NCBI RefSeq assembly: GCF_041435195.1
Contig: NZ_CP108106.1
Coordinates: 7,453,001-7,517,000, forward strand
Direction of reading: 5' to 3'
Source of the DNA: Streptomyces sp. NBC_00224
GTDB lineage: Bacteria; Actinomycetota; Actinomycetes; Streptomycetales; Streptomycetaceae
Length of the DNA: 64,000 nucleotides
Of this stretch, positions 28,181 to 37,263 are shown piece by piece. Positions within the stretch are counted from its first letter, which is position 1, and every line of letters begins with the position of its first letter. The notes beneath the pieces were generated by a model. It saw only the letters and a program-made list of their open reading frames with translations, made no database searches and was not told the origin of the DNA. A program made the position numbers and the translations under genes.

Positions 28181-28400
28181 CATCGTCGTACGGATGGATC
28201 CTCGCGGGGGTCGCTGAGACCCCACTGAGACGACACTGAGACGCGTGTCCTACCCGGCTCGCCACACCGTCACGCCGTCTGTCCGGCGCATGGCCCGATC
28301 CGCCCGCAGAACAACTGTCCTTGTGCCACCGGCAGTTGACTACCGGTGCGCCGGTCATTACGACGGCAGCGCGGGGGCGAGCGAAAGGCTGGGCTGTGCG

Positions 28401-29072
28401 ATGGAGGACGACGATCCACGCTGTCTGCGCCCGGGCGAGGCCCGGACCCTGCTGGCCGGCCTCGACTGGCGGCGGGCCGTGGTGCTCAGTGGGCAGGAGG
28501 GGCGACTCGCCCGGGGCGCCGTCGTCCCCGGCTACCGGCCCCGGGTCTGGCCCGACCGGGTGGCCCGGGCGCTGCGCGAGGCCCGCCCCGGCCTCGCCTG
28601 CCTCCTGGTGCAGGCCCGGCGCGAACTCGTACTCGCCGAGGTGCGCTCCCGCCAGCTGGCCCAGGCGCTCGCCTTCCGGGCCGACCTCGCGCTGATCGCG
28701 TGCGGCGGGCCCGATGTGCGGGCGCGCCGGTTCGACGCGGATGTGGTGGAGACCGAACTCAGCCGAATTCTGGCCTCGTTGAAGGAGACGGCCTGCCGCC
28801 ACACCGTGGTGGTCAGTCCCTTCGACTGGTCCGCCTCCGGCCAGGTGACCCCTGCCCAGCGCGACCGGGTGCGGTCCCGCCAGCGCCTCCTCGTGGAGCG
28901 GCTGACGATAGTGACGCTTCGTCATGGGGCGCTGCACATCGATCTGATGACGCAGCCGGACACCGACCCCGGGACGCTGTGGAGCCCGCAGCCGGGCCGC
29001 CTGAACAGCCGGGGCCACGCGCTCGCCGCAGCGGTGGTGGTACGGGCGCTGGCGGCCCGCCTCGCGCCGTAG
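28401..29072 (+). CDS. SGNH/GDSL-like protein, degenerate active site
   Basis: This 223-residue protein starts at ATG 28401; the frame before it is non-coding. The fold resembles SGNH hydrolases. VVLSGQEGRLARG stands where the GDSL block should be. LALIACGGPDV corresponds to the Asn block. LWSPQPGRLNSRGHALAAAVVV matches the C-terminal DxxH helix, with the Asp apparently lost. With several catalytic positions changed, esterase activity is doubtful. It lies next to an aminotransferase-fold protein that also lacks its key residue. The two genes are convergent, six bases apart. No signal peptide is seen. Confidence 0.62.
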   Translation: MEDDDPRCLRPGEARTLLAGLDWRRAVVLSGQEGRLARGAVVPGYRPRVWPDRVARALREARPGLACLLVQARRELVLAEVRSRQLAQALAFRADLALIACGGPDVRARRFDADVVETELSRILASLKETACRHTVVVSPFDWSASGQVTPAQRDRVRSRQRLLVERLTIVTLRHGALHIDLMTQPDTDPGTLWSPQPGRLNSRGHALAAAVVVRALAARLAP

Positions 29073-29077
29073 CCCCC

Positions 29078-30304
29078 TCAGTCTGTCGAGCGGCGGCCCG
29101 TCTCGGCGCGGCAGGACCGGTCCAGCGCCTCGTACAGATGGTCCAGATCGGCCCGGGTGAGCACGGCGGGCGGGGCGAGACGCAGGACGTGCGGGGCCCT
29201 CGGCGCCCGGCCGGTGATCACGCCGTGCCGGACCAGCTCGATCAGCAGCCCGGCCGCCGCGTCCGGGCCGGTGAACTCGATGCCGAGGAGCAGCCCCCGC
29301 CCGCGCACCTCGCGCACCGCCCCTGCGTAGTGCCCGCGCACGATCCGGCCGGTCACCCGCAGGATCTCCTCGCCGAGCACCCGGGCCCGCCCGACCAGGT
29401 TGTCCTCGCGGAGCGCCGCGACCGCCCCGCGCGCGGCCGCCATCGCCAGCGGCGCCCCGGAGCAGGGGTACGGGTCGGCGTACGGGGCGTGGTCGAACGC
29501 GGCGGAGACCCCGGCCGTCGCCACCACCGCCGCCAGCGGGACCACCCCGCCGCCCAGCGCCCCGCCGACGAGGAGCAGATCCGGCGCGACCTCCTCGATG
29601 CCCGCGCCCCACCAGGCCCCGAGCCGCCCGAGCCCCGTGGTGGTCTCGTCGAGGGCGAGGAGCGCCCCGTACTCCCGGCACAGCGCGGCGACGCCCCGCA
29701 GAAAGCCGGGCGGCGGCAGCACCACCCCCGCACCGCCCTGGACGGGCTCGACGAAGACACACGCCCGCCCGGGCAGACCCGCGAGCATCCGCCGCAGCGC
29801 GGCCGCGTCGCCGTACGGGACCCCAGAGCCGCCCGTGGGCATCAAATCGTCGAGACACGCCTCATGTTGACTGCCCGTCATGAAAATGGCCCGGGTCCGT
29901 CCACGGGCTCGGGCCATGCGGGCTGCCAGCGTCAGGGCCTGGACGGCCGAGCCCGTGAAGTGGACCCGCTCCAGGCCCGGCGGGGCGACCGAGAGGAGCG
30001 CGTCGGCGGCGAGCGCGGACTGCGGCTCGGGGAAGAGGCCGCTCGCCACCGGGCGGTGCTCCAACTGCTCGCGGACGTGGCGCAGTACGGTCGGATGGCG
30101 CGCGCCGGTCAGGGAGATGCCGAGGCCGCCGCAGTCCAGGAACCGGCCGCCCGCGTCGGTGGTGATCCAGGCGCCCTGGGACGCCACTTCCACCTGGCCG
30201 CCGAGGAGTTCGCCGAGGGCGTGCCCCTCGCCCGTCCGGGAGCGGTACAGCCTGCGCAGTGCCTCGCGGCCGGTCCGCTGCCGGACGACCGCCGCCACCG
30301 TCAT
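29078..30304 (-). CDS. Class III aminotransferase-fold protein lacking the PLP lysine
   Basis: This is a 408-residue protein from ATG 30304; a GTG fifteen codons upstream is an alternative. The fold-type I class III pattern is complete: SGLFPEPQSALAADALL, a small-residue FTGSAVQALTLAARMAR, EPVQGGAG, the PLP-nitrogen Asp in LLALDETTTGLGRLG (Asp219), and PCSGAPLAMAAARGAV. Where others read LAKGLGGG, it reads VGGALGGG at 246-253, so the Schiff-base Lys (about position 248) is Gly. It cannot work as a normal transaminase. It may bind a cofactor or ligand as a pseudoenzyme. It is divergent from the DUF2156 gene. Confidence 0.8.
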   Translation of the reverse strand: MTVAAVVRQRTGREALRRLYRSRTGEGHALGELLGGQVEVASQGAWITTDAGGRFLDCGGLGISLTGARHPTVLRHVREQLEHRPVASGLFPEPQSALAADALLSVAPPGLERVHFTGSAVQALTLAARMARARGRTRAIFMTGSQHEACLDDLMPTGGSGVPYGDAAALRRMLAGLPGRACVFVEPVQGGAGVVLPPPGFLRGVAALCREYGALLALDETTTGLGRLGAWWGAGIEEVAPDLLLVGGALGGGVVPLAAVVATAGVSAAFDHAPYADPYPCSGAPLAMAAARGAVAALREDNLVGRARVLGEEILRVTGRIVRGHYAGAVREVRGRGLLLGIEFTGPDAAAGLLIELVRHGVITGRAPRAPHVLRLAPPAVLTRADLDHLYEALDRSCRAETGRRSTD

Positions 30305-30444
30305 CTCCCGGTTCGCCCCCTCTCCCGAAGAACACGGGAAAGCTGCCACCGCTCGCTGAGAGGACTCTGAGACGGGACTGAGACGCGCGTGTCAGGGAAT
30401 TGGGGCCCACGGCTGCCAAGATGCTCATGGCAGGGGGGAATGTC

Positions 30445-31377
30445 ATGAGTATCGGTACGTTCGACGTTGACGGCGGCGACACGGTTTTCGGGGAATTACG
30501 CGCCTACGGCGAGAATCCCAGCGCGTTTCTCGCGATGAGCGAGGGAAAAGAGTACTTCACCGTGGCGGGCAGGCACGGAGTGATCCCTTATCGGGACACC
30601 GGCGGCCATCTGCACCAGTCCGCCGGAGTGATCGCTTCCCACGACGGCCAGGAGCCGTTGCTGCGCGCCTTCACGGAATTCGCCGCGGAACGCCGCCGTA
30701 AAATAGTGGCCACCCGGCTGCGGCGCCCGGAAGCCGAACTCTTCTCGCGCTGCGGCTTCACCGTGAACCAGGCGGGCTCGTCCTATTCGGTCTACCTTCC
30801 CGAATTCCGCCTCGGCGGCCCGCGCCTGGCCGAGCTGCGCCTCGCGGTGTCCCGGGCGTGGCTGGCGGGGGTCGAAGCGGCCGAAGTCGCTGAAGTGGCG
30901 TACGAGGACATCGCGGCCGGGACGGCCGAAGCAGCCGACGGGCGGCGGGTGTTCGCCGGCCGGATCGGGGACGAGGTCGTCGCGTCCCTCACGTATCTGC
31001 CGGTCTTCGGTACCCGCCCCGGCTGGCTGCACCACACCGCGCACCGGGTGCCGGGCGCGCCCGAGGGCGCCCTGGAAGCGGTCAACCTGGAGGCGATACG
31101 GGTCTTCGGGGCCGAGGAGGCGCAGTGGCTGCACCTCGGCTTCACCCCGTTCGCCGGACTCTGCGCGCAGTACGAGCTGGGGTCCGCCGGCGTGCTCGCG
31201 GCGCGGCTGCTGCGGCTGGCCGCCGAGCGCGGCGAGTGGCGGCACGCGGCGGCCGGGCGGCTGGCCTATCAGCGGATCTGGGATCCGCATCTGGTGCAGC
31301 CCGGCTATCTGGCGTGGCAGGGCCGGGCGGCCGCCGGGGCGCTGGCCGAGCTGCTGCGGCTGGCCAAGTCGCCCTGA
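30445..31377 (+). CDS. DUF2156 (MprF-like C-terminal domain) protein with a TTA codon
   Basis: This 310-residue protein starts at ATG 30445, with a GGGGGGAA ribosome site. It matches the DUF2156 fold, related to the catalytic domain of lysyl-phosphatidylglycerol synthases (two GNAT-like halves): FTVAGRHGVIPYRDTGG at the start, RVFAGRIGDEVVASLTYLPV in the second half, and HLGFTPFAGL near the end. There are no membrane helices, so a soluble acyl- or aminoacyl-transferase role is possible. Codon 18 (30496-30498) is TTA, pointing to bldA dependence. It is divergent from the aminotransferase-like gene and convergent with the SARP regulator. Confidence 0.75.
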   Translation: MSIGTFDVDGGDTVFGELRAYGENPSAFLAMSEGKEYFTVAGRHGVIPYRDTGGHLHQSAGVIASHDGQEPLLRAFTEFAAERRRKIVATRLRRPEAELFSRCGFTVNQAGSSYSVYLPEFRLGGPRLAELRLAVSRAWLAGVEAAEVAEVAYEDIAAGTAEAADGRRVFAGRIGDEVVASLTYLPVFGTRPGWLHHTAHRVPGAPEGALEAVNLEAIRVFGAEEAQWLHLGFTPFAGLCAQYELGSAGVLAARLLRLAAERGEWRHAAAGRLAYQRIWDPHLVQPGYLAWQGRAAAGALAELLRLAKSP

Positions 31378-31403
31378 CGGACGCCCTGATGGGGCCCTGG
31401 CGG

Positions 31404-32165
31404 TCAGAGGGCTACCGGCTCCCTTCGCAGGATGTCCTGGAAGCGGGCGCGCAGCGCGTCCCCGGGCTCCAGACCGAGGTTGTGCGAGAGCCGCTGCCGG
31501 GTGCGGTGGTACGCGTCGAGTGCCTCGGCCTGCCGCCCCGACCGGTACAGCGCGGTGATGAACTGCTCGCAGAACCGTTCGCGCAGTGGGTACTGGGCGT
31601 GCAGCTGCTGGAGTTCGGTGATCACCTCGCGGTGCCTGCCGAGGTCGAGCTCGGCGTCGAAGAGGTGCTCGTACGCCATGAGGCGCACCTCGGTGAGCCG
31701 GGTGTAGGCGAGCCGGCTGATCATGCCCTGGCCGGTGTCGAGGAGCGCGGGCCCGCGCCACAGCGCCAGGGCCTCGGTGAGCAGTCGGACCACGCGCTCC
31801 GGCGACGCCCGGCGCGCGGCCGTGGCCTGTCGCACCAGGGCGGTGAACAGCGAGGCGTCGACGTCCCGTTCGGGCAGCGACAGCGCATAGCCGAAGCTGG
31901 ACGTCTGGATGAGGCCGCGCAGCCCGTCGCGCCCCGTACGGGACTCGATGATGCGGCGCAGCCGGGCGACATGGCCCTGGAGCGAGTTCTCCGCGTTGCG
32001 CGGGAGTTCCTCTCCCCACAGCTCGTCGATGAGATCGTGACGTGAGACGGGCCGGTTGGGCGACAGGGCCAGTGCGGCCACGATCGCCCTGAGCTTCTCG
32101 CCGGGAATCCGGAAGGTGAGATGGCCGTCGGTGATTTCCAAAGATCCGAGCAGGCGAACTTTCAA
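31404..32165 (-). CDS. SARP-type (AfsR/RedD family) transcriptional activator
   Basis: This is a 253-residue protein. Residues 1-95 are an OmpR-type winged helix (MKVRLLGSLEI, then VSRHDLIDELWGEELPRNAENSLQGHVARLRRII). Residues about 100-250 are the bacterial transcriptional activation domain (RDVDASLFTALVRQA, then REVITELQQLHAQYPLRERFCEQFITALYRSGRQAEALDAYHRTRQRL). It is a short, two-domain SARP with no ATPase. Such proteins switch on pathway genes in Streptomyces secondary metabolism by binding heptamer repeats near -35. The start is ATG 32165. Likely targets are the neighbouring SGNH, aminotransferase-like and DUF2156 genes. Confidence 0.9.
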   Translation of the reverse strand: MKVRLLGSLEITDGHLTFRIPGEKLRAIVAALALSPNRPVSRHDLIDELWGEELPRNAENSLQGHVARLRRIIESRTGRDGLRGLIQTSSFGYALSLPERDVDASLFTALVRQATAARRASPERVVRLLTEALALWRGPALLDTGQGMISRLAYTRLTEVRLMAYEHLFDAELDLGRHREVITELQQLHAQYPLRERFCEQFITALYRSGRQAEALDAYHRTRQRLSHNLGLEPGDALRARFQDILRREPVAL

Positions 32166-32397
32166 CGTGCTTCCCCCGTGCTTCGTGCTGAATCCTATGA
32201 CTCCGCCGACGCCAGATAGGGATCTTCCGGCAGCGCCGGTGGATTTGGATGATCTCCGCTCGAAGAGCGGCGATCTTACCCCGTAACGAACATGGATGAA
32301 GAGTATTTGTCGCTTCTGACACGGTCAACGCAATTGAAAGTCGAGTGACCCACTGTGAGGGGGCTCACGCGGGAGCGCGCCCACGGTCCGGCGCGAT

Positions 32398-33291
32398 TCA
32401 GCCGACGAGCCGGAGCGCGGTGTCCGACCGCCCCACGCTCACCGTCTGACCCCACGTCAACTCCAGTGCGTCGGACTCGATTCCGTCGCCGAAGGCGACG
32501 AGGCGGTCCGACTCGACGGTGAGACGCAGCCGCTCGGCGCTCTCAAGTACCCCTTCCACCAGGCTCGTTCCGGTCGTGGGTGAGGGCCAGGCCTCCCGTA
32601 CGAACCAGATGAGCCGGGGGTCGGCCGGGCCCGGCAGTGCGAGGTGGCTGCCGCGCTGCTGCCACAGCGAGCGCAGCCAGCCCGTGGACCCGGTGCCGGT
32701 GCCCACCAGGAGGCCGGACGACGCCTGGGGCTCCGGGGCGGCGGCCGGGTCGTCGGGGCCAAGCCGGTAGCGGGCGGTCTGGTGGCCCGGCGGGCCCAGA
32801 TAGATCTCGTTCAGCGCGAGCAGCCGCTGGGTGTCGTCCGCGACCGCCTCCACCATGGTCAGCTCGTCGGCGCGGGTCGCGGCGGCGCTCGGCAGCAACT
32901 TGGCGGCGTCGGCCGGGCGGTGGCGCACCAGCACGCCCGGGTTGCGGCCCGGGTCGGTGTCGATGCCGACCACGGGCTGGCCCGACAGGTACTTGGCCGC
33001 GTTGGCGACCAGCCCGTCCTGCCCGACCACCACGACCACGTCCTCCGGGGCGAACAGGAACCGGTCCAGATCGGCGCGCTCCACCCGCGACTGCCGCCAC
33101 TGGAGCGGCACGGCCGCCGCCACCTCGGCGAGCGCCCGCCGGGTGCGGTGGTGGCGCTCGGCCACCTCGTCCAGGGAGCGCCCGCGCGAGGCGAGGAAGA
33201 ACGCGGCCTGGCCGTGGGTGCCGTGCCGGGCCAGCAACTCCTCGTACTCCGTGGTGCGGTGGACGAGCACCGCGCGCGGCGCGAGGCTCAC
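32398..33291 (-). CDS. NAD(+)/NADH kinase-like protein
   Basis: This is a 297-residue protein starting at GTG 33291, overlapping the SPFH gene stop by four bases. NAD-kinase fold motifs are present: DVVVVVGQDGLVANAAKYL corresponds to the GGDGT loop, with Gln for the second Gly. LLVGTGTGSTGWLRSL matches the TPTGSTAY block. ESDRLVAFGDGIESD lies near the C-terminus. Motif drift suggests a specialised member rather than the housekeeping enzyme that makes NADP. Constant coupling to an SPFH protein points to a membrane-associated task. Confidence 0.75.
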   Translation of the reverse strand: MSLAPRAVLVHRTTEYEELLARHGTHGQAAFFLASRGRSLDEVAERHHRTRRALAEVAAAVPLQWRQSRVERADLDRFLFAPEDVVVVVGQDGLVANAAKYLSGQPVVGIDTDPGRNPGVLVRHRPADAAKLLPSAAATRADELTMVEAVADDTQRLLALNEIYLGPPGHQTARYRLGPDDPAAAPEPQASSGLLVGTGTGSTGWLRSLWQQRGSHLALPGPADPRLIWFVREAWPSPTTGTSLVEGVLESAERLRLTVESDRLVAFGDGIESDALELTWGQTVSVGRSDTALRLVG

Positions 33292-34298
33292 CGCTCCTCC
33301 CCGGCCGGGCGGGCCAGCTTGGCGAGCAGTCCGGTGAGCACGTCGGGGGAGAGGGTGAGGCTGTCGATCCGGGGCAGGTTCTCGGCCAGCCGGGTCGCGG
33401 TGAGCGCGTGGAGCGTCGCCGTGTCGGCGTCGGCGTGCACACGCAGCCAGGCGGCCTGCGCCTGGGCGCGGGCCTCGCCGGTCGTGCGGGCCGCCTCGGC
33501 CTCGGCCCGGGCGAGCCGGACCGTACGGGCGGCCTCGGCCTCGGCGCGCACACCGTCGGCGGCCGCGTTCTCCTCGGCCTCGCGGCGGGCGTTGGTGCCG
33601 CGCTGCTCGACCAACTGCTCTTCCCTGCGGGCGAGTTCGATCCTGCTGGCGAGCTCGTTCTCGGCGATGGTGCGCTCGCGCTCGACGGCCACGGCCCGGC
33701 GCTCGTACGTCGCCCGGTCGGCCTCCTGCTGGATCTGCTCCCGGGCCGGGGTGCGCAGCGCCCGCTCCACCTCCGGCTCGGGCCGGATGGCGACCACCCG
33801 AACCGCCACCACCTCGATGCCGGTGGCGGGCAGCCGGGGCTCGGCCGCGAGCCCGTCCGAGATCCGCTCGCGCACCGAGGCCACCCCGTCGACGAGGGCC
33901 GCCGCGAGCGGGGTGCGGGCGAGCACGTCGAGCGCGTGCTGCTGGGCGGTCTCGGTGAGCAGGGTGGACAGCTGCTCCAGCGGGGCGCCGCGCCAGACGC
34001 CGCTGTCCGGGTCGATCGAGAAGTCGAGCCGGGCGGCGGCGACCGCCGGGTCACTGATCCGGTACGTGACGGTGGACTGCACCGTGACGTCCTGGAAGTC
34101 GGAGGTCCGGGCGTGGAAGGCCATCGCCAACTCCCGGTCGTCGACCGGTACTTCGGAGAGCGCCGCGGTCAGTGGCCGGAACCAGAAGCTGAGCCCGGGC
34201 CCGTCGTGGACGAGCCGGCCGCGCTTGTGGTGGCGGATGTGGGCGGTGGGCGCGGAGCGTGCGTGCCGCCAGCCGAAACGGCGGTTGATGTCGGCCAT
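33288..34298 (-). CDS. SPFH/band 7 domain protein
   Basis: This 336-residue protein starts at ATG 34298. The band 7 domain covers residues about 30-190 (RGRLVHDGPGLSFWFRPL, VTVQSTVTYRISDPAVAA). A long Ala/Glu/Arg coiled coil follows (about 190-290: RAVAVERERTIAENELASRIELARREEQLVEQ), as in flotillin-like proteins. No membrane helix is visible, so membrane contact would be peripheral. It is coupled to the NAD-kinase-like gene by a four-base overlap. Its promoter region holds a large dyad repeat. Function is unknown beyond membrane scaffold assembly. Confidence 0.82.
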   Translation of the reverse strand: MADINRRFGWRHARSAPTAHIRHHKRGRLVHDGPGLSFWFRPLTAALSEVPVDDRELAMAFHARTSDFQDVTVQSTVTYRISDPAVAAARLDFSIDPDSGVWRGAPLEQLSTLLTETAQQHALDVLARTPLAAALVDGVASVRERISDGLAAEPRLPATGIEVVAVRVVAIRPEPEVERALRTPAREQIQQEADRATYERRAVAVERERTIAENELASRIELARREEQLVEQRGTNARREAEENAAADGVRAEAEAARTVRLARAEAEAARTTGEARAQAQAAWLRVHADADTATLHALTATRLAENLPRIDSLTLSPDVLTGLLAKLARPAGEER

Positions 34299-34314
34299 GG
34301 TGGGGACCCCCTTG

Positions 34315-34367
34315 TTTTCGTCACAGCGACGATATTGGGTATCGCCGATATCGTCAAGGCGACGAAA
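34315..34367 (-). promoter_or_regulatory. Large operator-like dyad upstream of SPFH gene
   Basis: Two composite arms face each other: TTTTCGTC-N5-GACGATAT at about 34315-34335 and its near-complement ATATCGTC-N4-GACGAAA at 34348-34367. Between them, the 11-base palindrome TATCGCCGATA sits at 34340-34350. The whole ends about 17 bases before the SPFH start codon. A repressor binding here would block the SPFH and NAD-kinase-like operon. Confidence 0.7.
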
Positions 34368-34548
34368 TGGGCGCCCCGCGGCCACGGTTTTACCCGTCCG
34401 GTATCCGCGAAGCCGTTGACATGTACCGGCCGCGTCATGAATCTTAATGCTCGAAACTCCACGGTTCCAAGCATGAATGCGCATGCACTGCACCCTCGTT
34501 GTTCGGAAGTAGCTTCGGAATCAGCTCGGTACGAACGGAGAACACTCC

Positions 34549-37209
34549 TTGCGGAATCTTCGACACCGCCGGGGGAGAGTGGCCGCCGCCGTGCTCGCGG
34601 CGGCCGCGCTCACCCTCACCGCGCTCACGGTCCCGGCCGCCACGGCGGCCGACGCCACCCCACCCGCAGGCACCCTCGACGGCGCCTCCAAGAGCCTCAC
34701 CTGGCAGAGCCCCGTCTACCCCAAGGGCACGGTCGGCTCGCCCGACAAGTGCGGAACCCCCGCCGAGGACCCGGGCAACGCCGTCTGCGCCCGCTTCGAC
34801 CTGACGGTGAACCCGCCGGCCGGCGAGTGGGACGACAACCCCGAGGGCGGCGTCCCCGTCTCCATCCAGTGGGAGAAGCCCACCGACGACTTCGACCTCT
34901 ACATCTACGACTCGGCGGGCAAGAAGGTCGCCGAGAGCGCCGGGACCGCCGACCCCGAGGCCACCGTCATCCCCAAGGCGTCGGGCACGTACCACGTGGT
35001 CGTCGTCCCGTACGACGTGCACGACAACTCCTTCACGGGCAAGGCCTATCTGCCCGAGGCGAGCGACGCCGGGAACCTCACCGGCTTCAGCGGCGGGCAC
35101 GGTACGTACGAGATCGCGGCGGGCGCGCTCAAGGCCCGCGCCGAGTTCTTCGAGGACGACACCCTGCGGCTGCAGGCGTCCCCCGACGGCGTCCTCGCGG
35201 ACCCGCCGGGCAGCCGCATGATCCAGCACCAGCCGAAGCCGCGGCGGGCGACCAGCTCCTTCGACGCGGGCGCCTATTACGGCATCCGCGCCCAGGACAC
35301 CGTCCTGCGCGTCTACAAGAAGCCCCTGCGGTTCGGGCTCTACAAGGCCGACAACCGCACCGCGATCTGGCAGGAGGCCGACCCGCTGCGCTGGACCAGC
35401 GGCGGTCTGCGCCAGAGCCTGACGCGCGGCGCCACGGAGCAGTTCTTCGGCGGTGGCGAGCAGAACGGCAGCTTCTCGCACCGCGACCAGGTGATGAACG
35501 TGGGCAACAACACCAACTGGAACGAGGGTGGCTACAACAACTCCCAGCCGTTCTACGTCTCCTCGTCGGGCTACGGCGTCTTCCGCAACACCTTCGCGCC
35601 GGGCGTCTACGACTTCGGCCCCCACGTCCGCACCGGCCAGCAGGAACGCCGCCTGGACGCCTACTACTTCACGGGTGACGTGAAGTCCGTGATCGGCAAG
35701 TACACCTCGCTGGTGGGCAAGCCGTTCATGCCGCCGGTGTACGGGCTCGAACCCGGCGACTCCGACTGCTATCTGCACAACGCCAACCGGGGCGAGCGGC
35801 ACACCCTGGACGCGCTCAAGGTCGCCGACGGCTATGTGCAGAACCAGATGCCGCTCGGCTGGATGCTCGTCAACGACGGCTACGGCTGCGGCTACGAGAA
35901 CCTCGCCGAGACCGGCCAGGGCCTCAACGCCCGGGGCGCCCAGCTGGGCCTGTGGACCCAGGACGGCCTCGACAAGCTCGCCGAGCAGGTCAAGGCGGGC
36001 CAGCGGGTCGCCAAGCTCGACGTCGCCTGGGTCGGCAACGGCTACGGCTTCGCCCTCAACGCCTGCGACCAGGCGAAGGCCGGCATCGAGGACAACAGCG
36101 ACGCCCGCGGCTTCGTCTGGCTGCCGGTCTCCTGGGCGGGCGCCCAGCGCTGCGGCGTCCTGTGGAGCGGCGACCAGAAGCTGAGCTGGGACTACATCCG
36201 CTGGCAGATCCCCACCTACGCGGGCGCCACGCTCTCCGGCATCGCCTACAACACCGGTGACGTGGGCAGCATCTTCGCCCACGACCCGAAGATGTACGCC
36301 CGCGACCTCCAGTGGAAGGCGTTCCTGCCCGCGATCATGACCATGGACGGCTGGTCGAGCGACCTCACCACGCACAAGCCGCACGATCAGCAGCCGTGGC
36401 TGGACGGCGAGCCGTACACCTCCATCAACCGCAAGTACCTCCAGCTGAAGGAGCGGCTCATCCCGTACATGTACGGGCTCTCCAAGGAGGCGACGAAGAC
36501 CGGCGTCGGCGCGGTCCGGCCGCTCTCCCTGGAATACCCGGACGACCCCAACACGCTCGGCCCGAACGCCAAGTACGAGTTCCTGGCGGGCCCGGACTTC
36601 CTGGTCGCCCCGGTCTACAGCGACACGGAGGTACGCGACGGCATCTATCTGCCCAAGGGCACCTGGACGGACTACTGGACCGGCCGGACCTACCAGGGCC
36701 CGACCACGATCAACGGCTACAAGGCGCCGCTCGACACGCTCCCGCTGTTCGTCAAGGGCGGCTCGATCGTCCCGATGTGGCCCAAGGGCACACTGTCCTG
36801 GCAGACCCGTGACAAGGGCGAGCTGGACTACGACGTCTACCCGCAGGCGGGGAAGTCCGCGTACACGCTGTACGAGGACGACGGCGTGACCCGGCAGTTC
36901 GCCCAGGGCTCCTCGGCCACGCAGAAGGTCGAGGTGCGCTCGACCGGCCGCGGTTCGGTCATCGAGGTCGGCCCCAGTGTGGGGAGTTACACGGGCAAGC
37001 CCGCCGCTCGCGCGTACCGCTTCACCGTGCACGCGAAGGCGGCGCCCGGCGCCGTCGCGGTCGGCGGTCAGCGACTGCACCGCTACGGCTCGGCGCAGGA
37101 GCTGGCGGCGGCGGGGCCCGGGTGGTTCTACGACGCCAGGACCGGTGTGACGGAGGTGAGGACCGCCTCGGTCCCGACCGCGCACGGCTTCACGGTCACG
37201 CTCGGCTGA
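34549..37209 (+). CDS. Secreted glycoside hydrolase family 31 (alpha-glucosidase/xylosidase type)
   Basis: This is an 886-residue protein. The TTG start at 34549 is supported by CGGAG ten bases upstream and by a signal peptide (RRGRVAAAVLAAAALTLTAL, cut after TAADA). Residues about 30-170 form an N-terminal beta-sandwich. GH31 motifs follow: FFGGGEQNGSFSHRD, the nucleophile Asp in VAKLDVAWVG, and the acid/base region YNTGDVGSIF. A C-terminal beta domain ends the protein. It would release alpha-linked glucose or xylose from oligosaccharides outside the cell. The gene is monocistronic, ending at a bidirectional terminator. Confidence 0.88.
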   Translation: MRNLRHRRGRVAAAVLAAAALTLTALTVPAATAADATPPAGTLDGASKSLTWQSPVYPKGTVGSPDKCGTPAEDPGNAVCARFDLTVNPPAGEWDDNPEGGVPVSIQWEKPTDDFDLYIYDSAGKKVAESAGTADPEATVIPKASGTYHVVVVPYDVHDNSFTGKAYLPEASDAGNLTGFSGGHGTYEIAAGALKARAEFFEDDTLRLQASPDGVLADPPGSRMIQHQPKPRRATSSFDAGAYYGIRAQDTVLRVYKKPLRFGLYKADNRTAIWQEADPLRWTSGGLRQSLTRGATEQFFGGGEQNGSFSHRDQVMNVGNNTNWNEGGYNNSQPFYVSSSGYGVFRNTFAPGVYDFGPHVRTGQQERRLDAYYFTGDVKSVIGKYTSLVGKPFMPPVYGLEPGDSDCYLHNANRGERHTLDALKVADGYVQNQMPLGWMLVNDGYGCGYENLAETGQGLNARGAQLGLWTQDGLDKLAEQVKAGQRVAKLDVAWVGNGYGFALNACDQAKAGIEDNSDARGFVWLPVSWAGAQRCGVLWSGDQKLSWDYIRWQIPTYAGATLSGIAYNTGDVGSIFAHDPKMYARDLQWKAFLPAIMTMDGWSSDLTTHKPHDQQPWLDGEPYTSINRKYLQLKERLIPYMYGLSKEATKTGVGAVRPLSLEYPDDPNTLGPNAKYEFLAGPDFLVAPVYSDTEVRDGIYLPKGTWTDYWTGRTYQGPTTINGYKAPLDTLPLFVKGGSIVPMWPKGTLSWQTRDKGELDYDVYPQAGKSAYTLYEDDGVTRQFAQGSSATQKVEVRSTGRGSVIEVGPSVGSYTGKPAARAYRFTVHAKAAPGAVAVGGQRLHRYGSAQELAAAGPGWFYDARTGVTEVRTASVPTAHGFTVTLG

Positions 37210-37227
37210 GATCCGGCCGTACGCCAG

Positions 37228-37256
37228 GGGCCGCACCGGAGTCTTCGGTGCGGCCC
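37228..37256 (+). terminator. Bidirectional terminator
   Basis: The perfect 11-bp stem GGGCCGCACCG / CGGTGCGGCCC with a 7-base loop lies between the convergent GH31 and CGNR genes. Confidence 0.85.
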
Positions 37257-37263
37257 TTCGCCG

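Noticed and set aside
34444..37236. Open frame of 930 codons opposite the GH31 gene
   Set aside because: Antisense shadow of a well-recognised secreted glycosidase.
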